This document shows positions 12,109 through 24,762 of a stretch of 64,000 nucleotides of DNA, one piece after another. Source of the DNA: Tachypleus tridentatus (lineage: Eukaryota > Arthropoda > Merostomata > Xiphosura > Limulidae); NCBI RefSeq assembly GCF_004210375.1, contig NC_134825.1, forward strand, positions 71,167,558 to 71,231,557, read 5' to 3'. Below the pieces are notes generated by a model. The model was given only the letters and a program-made list of their open reading frames with translations, ran no database searches and was not told the DNA's origin. Within the stretch, counting starts at the first letter, position 1. Every line of letters starts with the position of its first letter. A program made the position numbers and the translations under genes.

Positions 12109-15100
12109 ATTAATATATTAACACTTAATCTAATTCACATCATAACACTTGTTTATGTACTTTAATCACATAAATAGTGTCTCAACCACTATTGTGTCGT
12201 CATATCCCAGCTTGCCTGGGAAGTCCTAGTGTTAACGAAAGGACTAATCGGTTTTAGATTTATCAGATGAAGTGTGTTTGTGGTGTCTTTATACACTCTT
12301 CTCTTCTTTCACGTACAAGCTTTTAGAATCTATAATTTTATACTTGAGGTTAGGATGAGCGTGTCAAACAGAAACAAATATACAAGTGAAAGTGGGAAAA
12401 TATTTTATTTTAAATATATTTATAGATGGATAGATGTAGTCAAATGAAACTGGACGATCCCCTGAAGTTTATTCTGCCGAGTCAATCGGTGTTTCGTTTG
12501 TGAGGGTCCGTACGTCGTGTGTATTACAAGCCAATTAAATCGTGTATAGAAAGTTTTTGGTACTGTCATGCGCAAAACGTTTTCCTTTCTTAAGCCTAGG
12601 CACTTAAGTATGCCTTACGCCAACAGAGCATGCGTTACAGATTTACTATCGCGATATCAACTGTAAATTATTCAAACTTGACAAATACAAGTTGAGAGGT
12701 AGATTGTAGAATTGCATTGATATAAGCAATGTTTGTTTATAACACGTTGCTTGAAGCGAGAATTTTATACCTGAACGTAAATCTAATCGCTTTGTAACAG
12801 AAACAAACACGTCAAATTTGCTAAATACTTCACATTTCATTCACCTCGTCATCAAGAAAAGATTCACCTCGTTTATTAATAAAAACTCGTTCTGTCGTTT
12901 CAAAGTAATTGGATTTTCTACAACATAAATTGCAAATGAATTTCAGGATTTTTAGATATTTGAAACTATATTTCATTTTATTTGTCATGAGTCTGGACGT
13001 AACTTTCAATAGTGAACACACAAAAATAAAAAAAGAGGAAGGTCAGGTAGGGTCAGGGTTGTCTTCACGTATAGCTGCTTATTCAGAGTTAGATAATGAT
13101 TTTGACGAACTATAAGATTGATAAATAAAATTTAAAGAAAAAACACTCTGATGACTAGTTTAATACATTAAGTTGGAATATGATCTGATTCTAATTCATA
13201 TGCACTAATATAATTCCCATACATGTTTTTAAATATTTGATGTGTCATTTTTAGTTTCTATGTATTACATTAAAAGATGTGGAAATATTAATATTTTCCA
13301 AGTTGGAAATCGTATTCAATATTTTAACGTTTTCGAAAAACCAACAAAAAGACAAACAGTTTATCAATGTACCTTTGGTAATTCTTTCGATCGCTGGTTT
13401 CTTCACTTTCTTCTATTATTTTCAGATAGACTGAGGACTGTACATTGTCACTCCAGTTTAGAATGCATACTTCACTCGTCCTGCATGCGTATTCTAGTGA
13501 CAGTGAGACTGAAGCAGCGTTGTGCAACATCAAATGTTAACATATGTCGAATGCCATTATTATACAAAGAAATAACCACTTGTAGCTGTTATATGTATCA
13601 ATAACTTCTGCCACTATATGTATAGTACAGAAATAATGTTCAGGGTCACTCATGCATTTCTGAAATGACTTAGGAACGTTATGAAACCGCGTAATCGCAC
13701 GTTGGATTACAACGTAGCAGAACTAAAACTTTCCAGTTACTGTACCCATTAAATGGACCAATAGTGTGGTGTTATAGTTTGACCTCATCAGCAGGTGAAT
13801 GCTTGAACATTTGTAATAGTGTCTAGATTCGGGACGTAATGTTGCTGTGAAAGTTGAAATAAGTCAATCATTTATACAAATAGTGAGCATTCTGCTGATT
13901 AACGCATATTGAATGTGATAACACAGAATCTTAGACAGTAGCAAATCAAGAACCAAAGTCCAGTATGGGCTGGTGTTTGTTTTCCAGCATTCTGAAACAC
14001 GTTCTTAGTAGATCAGTGAACACAAAACAATGATGCGTAACTTATGGAAGTTGTAAGAACAGTCAAGGATGTTGAATACTACACTATTACTGGGAGAGAA
14101 CGACTTACTTTCAATACAACCTGTACAAATGTAGGGGCAGATCTGTAATGTAGACAATGATGAGAAGTCTCAGATGTCACAGATCGTCTGATCGTTATGA
14201 ACTGAAGGGTACCAAAGAGCTTGCCATATTCCAGGTAATTTTCTGGTTGCATCTTTTGAGAGATATGGAGCTCTGGTGTAGGTTGTGCACTGCTTACGTA
14301 GCTCAGAGAAAGAATTGATCACACCAGAGAAAACTATAAAGGAGTCATAAACTTTAAATTGTAGAGAATAGTCCTAAGTATCTCCACACTCCTTCCAAGA
14401 ACGGATAATGGTCGTCATTACATCCTGAACATTGTATACTAACTGATACATCGGCTCAGATAATTCTTGGCAGAGTAGACAGACAGTGGATAACTTACTT
14501 TAGAGCACCAGAACACACGTGTGTAGATCAAGGAACAGACGTTGAAAGTTAGCTGTGTGACGATTTGTATAATGTATAATTTGTATGATTTGCAAGGGCC
14601 GATAAAGTAGATAGGAGAGCAGCACTCGTCCACTAAATGATGATGTGTTGTTCTGTTGTTGTGGTACAGAAGCTCACATGTTTTAGAGAGCAAAAAGAGT
14701 AATTTTAACTTTTTAATTATGAGTGTTAAACCATGCAATTAACTTCATTACGGTAATCCTGGGAAAGCATTTAAATGCACTTAATTTTACGTTTTACTAG
14801 TGTCTATCTTATACTAATTCCTGAACTGTATCACAGAACAAATAGGCCAGCGCTCTCCATTTTTGCTTGGTGTAGTTTCAAGTAATAATCATATTAGCCA
14901 CTTTGTTTCTAATCGCCGATGTGTAGGTTACTTTGGCTTGTGCTTACGGTATCGTTTCTCATGCACCCTTATTTTGTAAAACACATCAGGTCTTAACATC
15001 CGACCTGTAATACAACTGAAGGAAATAGCCAACGTGTTTGTTTCCTTTCAGCACATTGAGACTGTTAAATCCTCTAGATTTCAGGTAGATAGACCAGTTT

Positions 15101-16104
15101 CCATCTACTGACTCAGCATTCCATTGAATGATGAAGAAGAAAAGGAAATTTATCATCTGCCTATGAACCTCTATTTAGCTCTCCAGAAGTTATCTAGGTA
15201 GATAAAATGGCGTCTGTTCTTTCCATGGAGATCCGAATGTTTCCTCTTTCCAGATGTAGGAACCAAAGATTTGGTAATCAGCTGTAGAACTGTCTCAGCA
15301 GTAGTCGAAAGGAAAAAGTACTCTACATCACCAATGTTTTAACAATCTGTTGTTTCACCTTTGGAGAAAGATGTTGACACAAAAGTTAAATCACGATTTA
15401 AAGAAGTCAAAGCTTCAATATACTGAGCAGGAAACCCTGAGAAATTGTCAAGTGGTTTAAATAAAACTTTCGACCTAGCAAGAAAACTGAAAGCGGAGAA
15501 ACTTAAAAATACAAGAGAAGTAAAACTAGTATCCACAGAAACTTCAGCTGTACTCGTGCTCACCCAGGCAACAGCTTCATTGTCCATTGTTAGTTGACTA
15601 AGGGTCCAGAGGATTCCAGCAGAATTCCCAAAGCAATGACGAAATGAAGACACAATTACTAAACTCAATAAATTAGATTAATCACCACGTGCGAATTCAT
15701 ACTGCATAACATAGGTCAGCTTCCAAATGGATGAGAAGGGAGATTCCAGGGTAGCCAGAGAAAGGAGGTGCTCACTAACATCCAATATAAACTTGCCTAG
15801 TATACTGTATTAATCTTCGTGATGTTTCAGAGGGAAGAAAATAAAACTCCACTGCAACCCTAAAGAATGCGTTAGTCAATCTGAAGTAGACCTATGCCTT
15901 AAATATAAACATGTATGTTTTATATAGTTATTGATTTCTTTCGTGTATTTTATTTTTGTTTAAATATATACGTATATGTTTGTGTGTATGGATACATATA
16001 TCAATTTTTTTATGTTTGTAGTCCTTTGAGGGTTGTTGTATCATACATTGACTGAATTTGTAGGCACGTTTTGAAACCCTGAGCTGATGTTTTCGTTTCA
16101 CTTT
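12109..16104. other. Intergenic; possible decayed coding or repeat DNA at 13.9-15.7 kb
   Basis: 12.1-13.9 kb shows nothing. From about 13.9 to 15.7 kb the base composition is more even and minus-strand open frames of 99 and 109 codons occur (14,439-14,738; 15,339-15,668) with broken continuations. I do not recognise any of them; an old unclassified mobile element is one reading. Confidence 0.3.
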
Positions 16105-16377
16105 GGCCCGGCATGGCCTGGTGGTTAAAGCACTCAACTCATAACCTGAGGGTCGCGGGTTCGAATCACCCTCACACCAAACATGCTCGCCCTTTCAGTC
16201 GTGGGGGCGTTATAATATGATGGTCAATACCACTATTCGTTGGTAAAAAAGTAGCCCAAGAGTTGGCGGTGGGTGGTGATGACTAGCTGCTTTCCCTCTA
16301 GTCTTACACTGCTAAATTAGGGACGACTAGCGCAGATAGCTCTTGTGTAGCTTTGCGCGAAATTCAAACCAAACCAA
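16105..16377 (+). repeat. tRNA-derived SINE, family A
   Basis: Full sense copy: head ggcccggcatggcctggtgg, B box gggttcgaatcaccctc, body, and tail gcgcgaaattcaaaccaaac. Confidence 0.9.
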
Positions 16378-17241
16378 TCGTTTTTCTTTTATATATCTTT
16401 ACTTTTATAAATCAGAGGTGTCCATCTATTTGGTGTCCCTATATAAATTATTTGGAATTAATATTCGATAATAAATTCGATAAAAAATTCAGGTAAACCT
16501 CCTGAAAGGTATAGATTAAATAAATAAGTAACTAGGCGAACGGATACTGTGCTCTGCCTATTTGTATTTTCCCAAGCACTACTGCTATGGCGCCTACTTT
16601 ACCAACTCTTAATCACTTTAGTTCAGTAAACTTGCCTGTAGAATTATACACATGCATACCATCTCACGATCCAGTGAAGCCAGCGACTTACTGTGCATGG
16701 CGTGAGTACCTTTCCTATTTATGATAGATATATATAAACAGAGTTGTCTTTCGATCTGTCAATGTGGTGTATTGACATGACATGTTCTTGTCAGAAATTA
16801 GCTAAGCTACGTTTGGTGTAATTTGGTAGAGAAACTGAGTTAGAAACATCACAGATCGAGTTTCAAAGGTGCATTAATAGAAATAACAGTTCAAGTTTGG
16901 CAGATATGTTAACGTGTACTGCATGATGCTAACACCAACTGAAAGTGTCGTTTACTGCTATTGGTATCTTTACTGATCACCCAAATTCAGCAGAAAACAT
17001 GGTACAAGCCTTCCCATGATTCCCGTGTAGTGAATAAAATAAAATTGTGCAAGACATGTTATATATGTATGTATATATATAAGCCTAGATTTTATGAATT
17101 TACATGTAATGGTTTTCTTATTTTATTTTGACTTTGTAATATTTATTAATATATATGTTGGAAAAAGTGTTTTTCTATTTTGTCGTATGGCAAAAGGAAT
17201 ATTTTATTCTGTTATGCGTTCAGTATTAACACGTATTATTA

Positions 17242-17528
17242 GGCCTGGCATGGCCGAGCGCGTGAGGCGTGTGACTCGTAATCCGAGGGTCGCGGGTTCG
17301 CGCCCGCGACGCGCTAAATATGCTCGCCCTCCCAGCCGTGGGAGCGTTATAATGTTACGGCCAATCCCGCTATTCGTTGGTACAAGAGTAGCCCAAAAGT
17401 TGGTGGTGGGTGGTGATGACTAGCTGCCTTCCCTCTAGTCTTACACTGCTAAATTAGGGACGACAAGCACAGATGGTCCTCGAGTAGCTTTGTGCAAAAT
17501 TCCAAAACAAACAAACAAAACAAAACAA
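17242..17528 (+). repeat. tRNA-derived SINE, family A, with 12-base target duplication
   Basis: Full sense copy, head rich in CG (gcgggttcgcgcccgcgacg), tail with aaacaaacaaaacaaaac. Exact duplication aacacgtattat at 17,228-17,239 and 17,529-17,540 marks retrotransposition and a fairly recent age. Confidence 0.92.
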
Positions 17529-18510
17529 AACACGTATTATCATTATGACTATAAATGCTTTAGCGTATGTTGACATTCTTACCTTCCATAATTGGGCAAA
17601 CATAGCTTAATGGTCATCATGTTGGGAAACTTGTCAAATTGTACAGAGTCCGAGACGTAACACTGCATTCTCAGCTGTGACCACATTATATAAGCGACAG
17701 TTAGTTTCATTATTTGATTCACAAAGACTCCTAGATCTCTGTCATCCATAATTTTAATATACTAACTAAAGACAGGGTTACCAGCCAGCAGAACCTTTTC
17801 CAACTTAAGTGATGAACGCATAAGGGGTCATTGAAGTTGAAAATTTTAGTTTTAATTTCTTTAAATTTAATTCAAATTTCTTGCATATTTTTAGACCTTG
17901 ATTTTACTTGTAAGTTTATAAGTGAGCATTTTAAACCAGATTCTTAAAGATATCACATCTTTAGAGGCTGTTTTTATATTTTCATTGGTATGCATGATCG
18001 GAGTGACCACAAAGTCACTTTTTTGGAGTAGTTGATCCGACGTTCATGCGGAAGTACAAGACTGTCATTGCCATTAGCTGTTCTATAACTGATGTAAACA
18101 AGAATGGCAATTGTTTTGTGAAATGTAAAAATTACTTCGATCTATTTGGAGTAACAATGTAAGATAATCCTTTGCTATTCCATCAACTAACATTTAACTT
18201 CTCAACAATGAGTCTAGATGAAACGGTTCGTGGTCACTTTAAAGGAAAGTGACCCTAATTTTAGATAGAATTCATATAAATAAAGTTTACTTGTTTTACT
18301 GTGTTAAAATCAACAACAATATGTTTCTCCGATACATTCTTTACTGGCGTTCGAAGTTTCTACGCTATCACAATTTCGAGCTTCTTTGGCTTACAAGTGG
18401 TTTAACATTTCCATCATACTTTATCGATTTTCCTGTTATTACTATAGGTAACCTACCAGTATAAAATTTCTAACTGTTCTCAGAATTCTTATAATAAGTA
18501 TACCACAATT

Positions 18511-18790
18511 TTGTTTGTTTGTTTTTTGAATTTCGCGCAAAGCTACACGATGGCTATCTGCGCTAGCCGTCACTGATTTAACAGCGTAAGACTAGAGGGA
18601 AAGCAGCTAGTCATCACCACCCACCGCCAACTCTTGGGCTACTCTTTTACCAACGAATAGTGGGATTGACCGTCACATTATAACGCCCCCACGGCTGGGA
18701 GGGCAAGCATGTTTGGCGCGACCGGGATGCGAACCCGCGACCCTCAGATTACGAGTCGCACGCCTTAACACGCTTGGCCATGCCAGGCCG
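18511..18790 (-). repeat. tRNA-derived SINE, family A
   Basis: Full reverse copy from the tttgtttgtttg tail to the head ending tggccatgccaggcc. Confidence 0.9.
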
Positions 18791-18912
18791 AAGGAGGAAG
18801 AGAGAAGTTTCACATGTTCTATGAGTAAGTCACACATTAAATTTATGATGTGAAGCATGAAGAGAGAATATTACCCTAGTCGTTAAATTAAATTAGATAA
18901 ATTAGTCATTAA

Positions 18913-19046
18913 ATAGTGGGATTTATCGTCACATTATAACGCTTCCACGGCTGAAAAGACTAGCATGTTTAGTGTAACGGGGATTCAAATCCGCGACCCT
19001 CAGATTATGAGTTGAACTCCTTAACCCACCTGGTAATGCCGGGCCA
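18913..19046 (-). repeat. SINE family A, 3'-truncated
   Basis: Only the head and proximal body in reverse: gggatttatcgtcacattat to taatgccgggccat. Confidence 0.8.
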
Positions 19047-19159
19047 TAACAATTTTAACAGTAACATGGAATGCACAACATTAATATTTAACAGAACTTG
19101 TGGAAGAGAACGAGATCGATATAACCTATACCATTGAAACTATATTTTATTGGTATGCG

Positions 19160-19435
19160 ACTCCTGGGATGCTTGAGAGTTAAGATTCTCGACTCGTACT
19201 CTGATGACTACAAGTTCGAATCTAGTCAGTTAAAATACTTGTTTGCTTATTTTTTAACCCTGGAGAAGTTTTAAGTTGACGATCACTCCCTTTTTTCGTA
19301 GATAAAATGTAGCCCAACAATAAGCAGTGGGAGATGCTGGCTACTTATCTTTCTTCTCTATAATGTATCATTTCTAAATTAGGGACGAATAGTTTTTCAG
19401 TAACTTTGCGTGTCATTTAGTAAAAGTAACAAACT
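19160..19435 (+). repeat. Diverged SINE of family A type
   Basis: Old sense copy. Still visible are ctcgactcgtactctga, aagttcgaatc, gtagcccaacaataagcagtgg, aattagggacgaatag and taactttgcgtg. Confidence 0.55.
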
Positions 19436-19659
19436 TGTTTTGTGTGACTGTGGGAAGTTTTAGGCGCTCAATGACACCATTATGTAATTCTATTAGATTT
19501 GGAAAGGCCTAGGGCTGAACACTGTGATAGTGTTGATTGCCATCTTTGTAAGGACAATTTATAGAATCAGCACAGAACATTAAAACTCCCTGCATAAGTA
19601 TCAATGCCTGTGAATAGATACACAAGTAGGCTTTAGAAATATTTATTTTCCTTTTATGG

Positions 19660-19890
19660 CGAAACTACTAGGCTGTAGGTCGTTGTCCCTCATTTTTTGA
19701 ACTATTGACCAGAAGTAAAGCAGCTGGTAAGTAGCATGCTATCGCCCACCACCCATGCATGCTAAGGAACTGACTGCCATTTTCATAACACATGCATTGT
19801 TTTAAAGCGTGGGAAACATTTTGTAGTATCGCATGGATTCGAACTCGGCTTGCTATCTCCGAGATTCAGAGTTTTACCACAGGATAAACC
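19660..19890 (-). repeat. Diverged SINE-like repeat
   Basis: Reverse-oriented: agcagctggtaagtagcatg, atcgcccaccaccc, then a B-box-like atggattcgaactcggc. A relative of family A or another tRNA-headed family; heavily decayed. Confidence 0.4.
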
Positions 19891-19986
19891 TGTGCCCTAG
19901 AAGAAGCAAGAGAAATTCATCAACTTTATTAAGTTTACTTGTATAAGTTTTTTATATTGATGAAAACCTTCATTACTTTGTATTAA

Positions 19987-20112
19987 GCCCCTCCGTGGCA
20001 CAGTGGTATGTCTTTGGACTCAAACCACTAGAAACTGGGTTTTGATACCCGTGGTGGACAGAGCACAGATTGGCCATTTTGTAGTTATGTGCTTAATTTG
20101 AAACAAACAAAA
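19987..20112 (+). repeat. tRNA-derived SINE, family B
   Basis: Head cctccgtggcacagtggtat, gggttttgatacccgtggtg (B-box-like), then tgtagttatgtgcttaattt and aaacaaacaaa. Short family of about 125 bases. Confidence 0.75.
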
Positions 20113-21956
20113 TTCTGTATAAAGTATAGCTTGTTGTTAAGGTTTTTTCTAACACACTATTTCTCTAAAACATTAAAATCAGCCATTACTGAAAAGTACG
20201 CTGAGCGCAGCTCCTAAGAACCACAACATTTTTCTATGTTATGATATCTTCACTGAATTGTAGTTTCACATGACTATTTTCATAATTATTATATTAGCCT
20301 ACTATGTCTAGGATAAGATTTTGTTCAGTTTACTGCTTGGTTGATGTAGCCCTCTGGGATTCAAAATTGAAAAAAAGTCCCCTCAAACTAAGAAAAACAA
20401 ACAAGAGAAAACAGACCAAAGTTTTGTTTCCTGTAATTCAACTGAATAAACGAATGAAGACACGAAGGAAAAATTCAGAACTGTTATTGACGCAGAAATA
20501 AAATCAGTATAGTACATAGAAGTTTTAGTCTTCTATGTTAGTGCCTGTTTAGCAGTATGGCTATTGCATTATATTCTACACACGTTACATCTGACAAAAA
20601 GAAGGTTCTAATGTGTGTGTTTTTGGGGGGGGGCTATTCTGTTCTTGTTATAAATTTTGTGTATGTTTAAGATATCTGTAATTGAACGTAAACTTAAATT
20701 TAATTTTAAGTATTTCTTTTGTATGAATTATATTTCTGATTATATTCGTTCTCATTATACATGTGATTTATTTATAAAATGGCATTGTCCGAGATATTGA
20801 TGTTGATAATAAAAGATCCTTTCTTATGTAGTTTGATTTGTTTAATTAAATACACGCATCTGTCCTAAAAAGTTGGAGTTTGCCCAAAAATTCACATAGC
20901 TTCTCTACTGTCAGGCTATTTGTACGCATTCCACGAGCTTAGATCACGTGATAAAATTGTCCAAGTTAGGAACGATACAACATGCGAGTGTTAACGACAC
21001 TGGTCTCAATGCCAAGTAACAGTTTATGTAAAACATGTCGTGTGCGAAAATTGGATTACGTCCTTGAATCGAGCTAACTTCTCTAGAGCGTTCAGATGGG
21101 TCTGACAGCTAATCTTAACATTATGTTGATGACTGGTACAACATCGTCCTTGTTCTATTACTAATAATCTACAAGTAGAACAGTGAAGTCATCAGAAATG
21201 CCATCTTCAGAGCGATGAAGTCATCAAACAAGATTATTTTTACCACAAAGTTGCAACATAACCATCAATGCATAAACAAAATACCGACGTACTTAGCGGT
21301 AAATTAAGATGAATGAATTGTAAATATACAGGTAGCAAGTCTTTAAAATGGGTATTCTAAATCAAACATTAAACAACATGTTAAACGAAAGATTTCCATT
21401 AATTTAACACACTAAAATAGGCAGTAAAAACAGAATTGTTTTTAATAACAGTATTTGTGACATGACCTATATTTAGGAGTAAAATAAGATGTTAGGCTTT
21501 ATGCGGAACATTATGTAATAAATTGAAAACTTGTGAGTGATGGTTATAGATGCTGAAAGAACTGAAGTGTGCTAACTTTACTTGTGGGTGGGGGAAGGTC
21601 GAACTGGAAATGAATTATGTTTGGTGGGTTGGGTCAGGAACATAATTCAGAGGAAAATGTTTACAATTAAAGTAACAATTTGGATTTACTTTGATACTGT
21701 TTGTGCCAACCAATTAACGCGACACATTATTTTTAACTTTAATATCTTAATTTTATATTTTTAGATCTTTATCTCCAGCTACAAAATTAATTTTAGAATA
21801 TATTTTTTTACAAGTTGAAGACATCATAAACTTACCAAAATTTATGAGAAAGAGGTTGTAGATGCTGTATTCTCTGTAACGGAGATGGGATGTTTGGCCC
21901 CCTCTCTTTTAATCGTCAATGCTCTCTTAGCAAATTTATTATAAATAGTATCAATT
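20113..21956. other. Intergenic, nothing recognised
   Basis: AT-rich. A short open frame at 20,304-20,501 is Lys-rich low-complexity sequence without a family match. Confidence 0.5.
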
Positions 21957-22228
21957 TTAGATCACTAATAGTTAGAGCACTCGACTTATATTCTTAGGGT
22001 CCCAGGTTCTAATTCCTATCACATCCAACATGCTCACCCTTTCAGTCGTGGGGCGTTATAATGTGACGGTCAATCCCACTATTCGTTGGTAAAAAGAAGC
22101 CCAAGAGTTGGCGGTGGGTGGTGATAACTAGCTGCTTTCCATCTAGTCTTACAGTGCTAAATTAGGGACGGCTAGCGAAGATAGCTCTCGTGTAGCTTTG
22201 TGCAATTTCAGAACAAACCAAACCAGTT
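21957..22228 (+). repeat. SINE family A with diverged head
   Basis: Sense copy. The head is altered (agagcactcgacttatattc); body and tail (gtgtagctttgtgcaatttc) are well kept. Confidence 0.82.
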
Positions 22229-22689
22229 AGGTTTCTTCGAAAGGTAAATCAAAAATTTATTTATTTATCGTTGTCTGTATCAAACTAATGTCGGTAAATT
22301 TTACGTTAATCTATACGTTGGAGGTATTTTCTATATTACTGTAAAAAGTCTTAGAAATTAAAACAGTTTTTGTATCACAATATAAAGCTCATTTAACCAT
22401 TTGTAGATTTAAGGTAGTATATTATTGATTTCAATTATGAAGTAAAGAATGATTCCGTATTCCAAGAATGCTCAGAATTTTGATTGTGCATATTTTAGAG
22501 TGAAAAGATACAAGGGTAACGCGATAATATTTTACTTCTTTTGATTCACGCTCCCTAGCTGTGTCTTTAAACTTAATATTGAAAATATGTCGATTTTTCT
22601 GTCATAAAACTAAGTTTTGAGCGAAAGGAAGACATGTAAAACTGTTAGGGTTGTACGTCTCGTGTATAAAACGTATAGATTTGTAATGT

Positions 22690-22890
22690 GTACAGGGTGT
22701 TCGAAAGTCTAGAACCACAGATGATTTGGAGCTTTCCTTATTTCAGATACGTGACTGATTATGTTGCTGTCAAATTAAGTCGAGTAATTCTGCTTTTAAT
22801 CCAGACGTGTTTCGAATTACGAAGACAGCGCGTGAAGCATTATCTGTAAAACACGTTGAAGTGCCTGTGGTTCCAGTATTTCTCCACCAC
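22690..22890. mobile_element. Possible small MITE
   Basis: gtctagaaccacagatga near 22,708 and, in reverse, atactggaaccacaggca near 22,860-22,880 form imperfect inverted repeats about 150 bases apart. The start cagggtgttcgaaagtct looks like a DNA transposon end. Confidence 0.3.
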
Positions 22891-23454
22891 TCCTTGAGAT
22901 TTTATAAAAGCAAACAAAAATGACAGAATATTCACATGCAAATTGTAATGGCGTTTCGTTGCATTTTAGTGTTCTCGACGGTTTAGGAATGTAGCGAGAT
23001 GGTCCCTGGTGTTGAAGATGTGAAACTGTACTCAGTATTATCTCTTACCAGAATGAACCCATATGAAACAATACCGTGATTACCAGTGAGAACTATGGTA
23101 TTGTTGCACTTTTATTAAATGCGTTTATTTCGAGTTGAATAGCAAAAGTCTATGAATGTTGTTGTAACGTAGTCTTTTGTTATTTGTGGTCTCAACGCAA
23201 TCCACTCAATCAGTTTATTCCCTCCGTTGTAAGATTCTAGATGGTTTAGATTTATAAATTATACTACACCCCTCAAACAAAAGTCCTAGGACTAACGTAC
23301 AATTAATCCACTTACATTTTTGTGATACAACTTTCTATCTCGTAAACCACTCTACAGTTTTGTTTATAAAGAATATGCTATAAAACTTTACGCCACCTCC
23401 TTAAGAGTTTCCTAAAAGTTCTAGGCCTGTTTTAACTCCTTGAACTTAATGTTA

Positions 23455-24080
23455 TCATTCTCTGTGTACTAAGTGTCCAAACAGGACATTAATGACCATG
23501 GTCTTCCACAGATCTCTTTTCCCTGAAGCAAAAAGAATTCCCAGTGTCGATACTTTCATTCTTTAGACAGATTCTTGACGTCAGTCGACATCTATCTTCC
23601 GTGGTTTCTCTTTCCTCCAGTCTTTACATTTACGACTAGGTTTTCAATTTCTTCTTTCCTCACAACGTGTCCAAAAAAATTTCAACTTTCTCATGTTAAT
23701 TAGCAGTTTTTTTCCTCTAACTTGATTTTGATAAAGTACCTTTATTTGATGTGTGACTTTCCCAACACACCTTCACGATACGCCTAAATAACTACAACTG
23801 AATTGCCTCAATTCCCTTTCTGCATACTTGGCGATATTGTACCAAAAACTGATGCATACATGAGAATTGGTATAATATAGTAATCCAAGTCATATACATT
23901 TTATTATTTGTCAGTATGTTTTCCATTTTCAGAAATACGTCATTTACCATCCATATTCTACGTCTTATGTTGTTATCACAGTTACCATCTGATGTTATCC
24001 AGCTTCCCAAGTAACTGACTTGTCTTACCTGTTCCTTATTTACTTTGACATTGCATACAAGAATGGTCAAAACCAACTGC
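23455..24080 (-). mobile_element. Non-LTR retrotransposon relic, C-terminal end of reverse transcriptase ORF
   Basis: The minus strand reads VRQVSYLGSWITSDGNCDNN, then IRRRIW...KMENILTNNKM, the well-known block after the reverse transcriptase domain of endonuclease-type LINEs (usual form: YLGS-ITSDG-C--DI-RRI). It continues in shifted frames with FRRIVKVCWESHTSN, FGHVVRKEEIENLVVNVKTG, GKRKPRK and RDLWKTMVINVLFGH, the usual end of such ORFs. Frameshifts and stops show an old, 5'-truncated copy. The clade (RTE, CR1 or L2-like) is not decided here. Confidence 0.82.
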
Positions 24081-24289
24081 CCTCTATAGCTAGCAAACGA
24101 CAGCTTTTTCTAGCTAAGAAATAAATTACATTAAAAATCTGTATACATACAATATATAAGCACCAAACCGAAACATTACAGTGTATAAAGATATATCTTT
24201 TTTTTTTTCTAAATGATGTTACAATGTTTCTTTCCATACTGTGCCATTGTATAGAATGTCAGATTTTGAAGACATACCACTAAAACAGG

Positions 24290-24412
24290 GCTCCCCAGTG
24301 GCACAGCGTTTATATGTCTGCGGACTTACAGCCCTAGAATCTGCCTTTTGATACTCGTGGTGGGCAGCGCACAGATAGCCTATTGTGTAGCTTTATGCTT
24401 AATTACAAACAA
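24290..24412 (+). repeat. SINE family B
   Basis: gctccccagtggcacagcgt, ttgatactcgtggtgggcag, then gtgtagctttatgcttaatt and an acaaac tail. Confidence 0.72.
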
Positions 24413-24473
24413 ATTCATACGTATGTTCTATTTAAACAACTGTAGTTTGTTAATTTTTTTCATAGTAATTGAA

Positions 24474-24762
24474 TTTTGTTTGTTTGTTTGTTTGTTTTGA
24501 ATTTCGCGCAAAGCTACTCGAGGGCTATCTGCGCTAGCCGTCCATAATTTAGCAGTGTAAGACTAGAGAGAAGGCAGCTAGTCATCACCACCCACCGCCA
24601 ACTCTTGTGCTACTCTTTTACCAACGAACAGTGGGATTGACCGTAACATTATAACGCACCAACAGCTGAAAGGGCGTGCATGTTTGGTGCGACCGGGATT
24701 CGAACCCGCGACCCTCGGATTACGAGTCGAACGCCTTAACACGCTTGGCCATGTCGGGCCCA
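24474..24762 (-). repeat. tRNA-derived SINE, family A
   Basis: Full reverse copy with a (GTTT)n tail at 24,476-24,497, ending in head tggccatgtcgggccc. Confidence 0.9.

Noticed and set aside
17094-17423. 109-codon open frame
   Set aside because: More than half of it is the family A SINE head and body; similar frames appear wherever this SINE is CG-rich.
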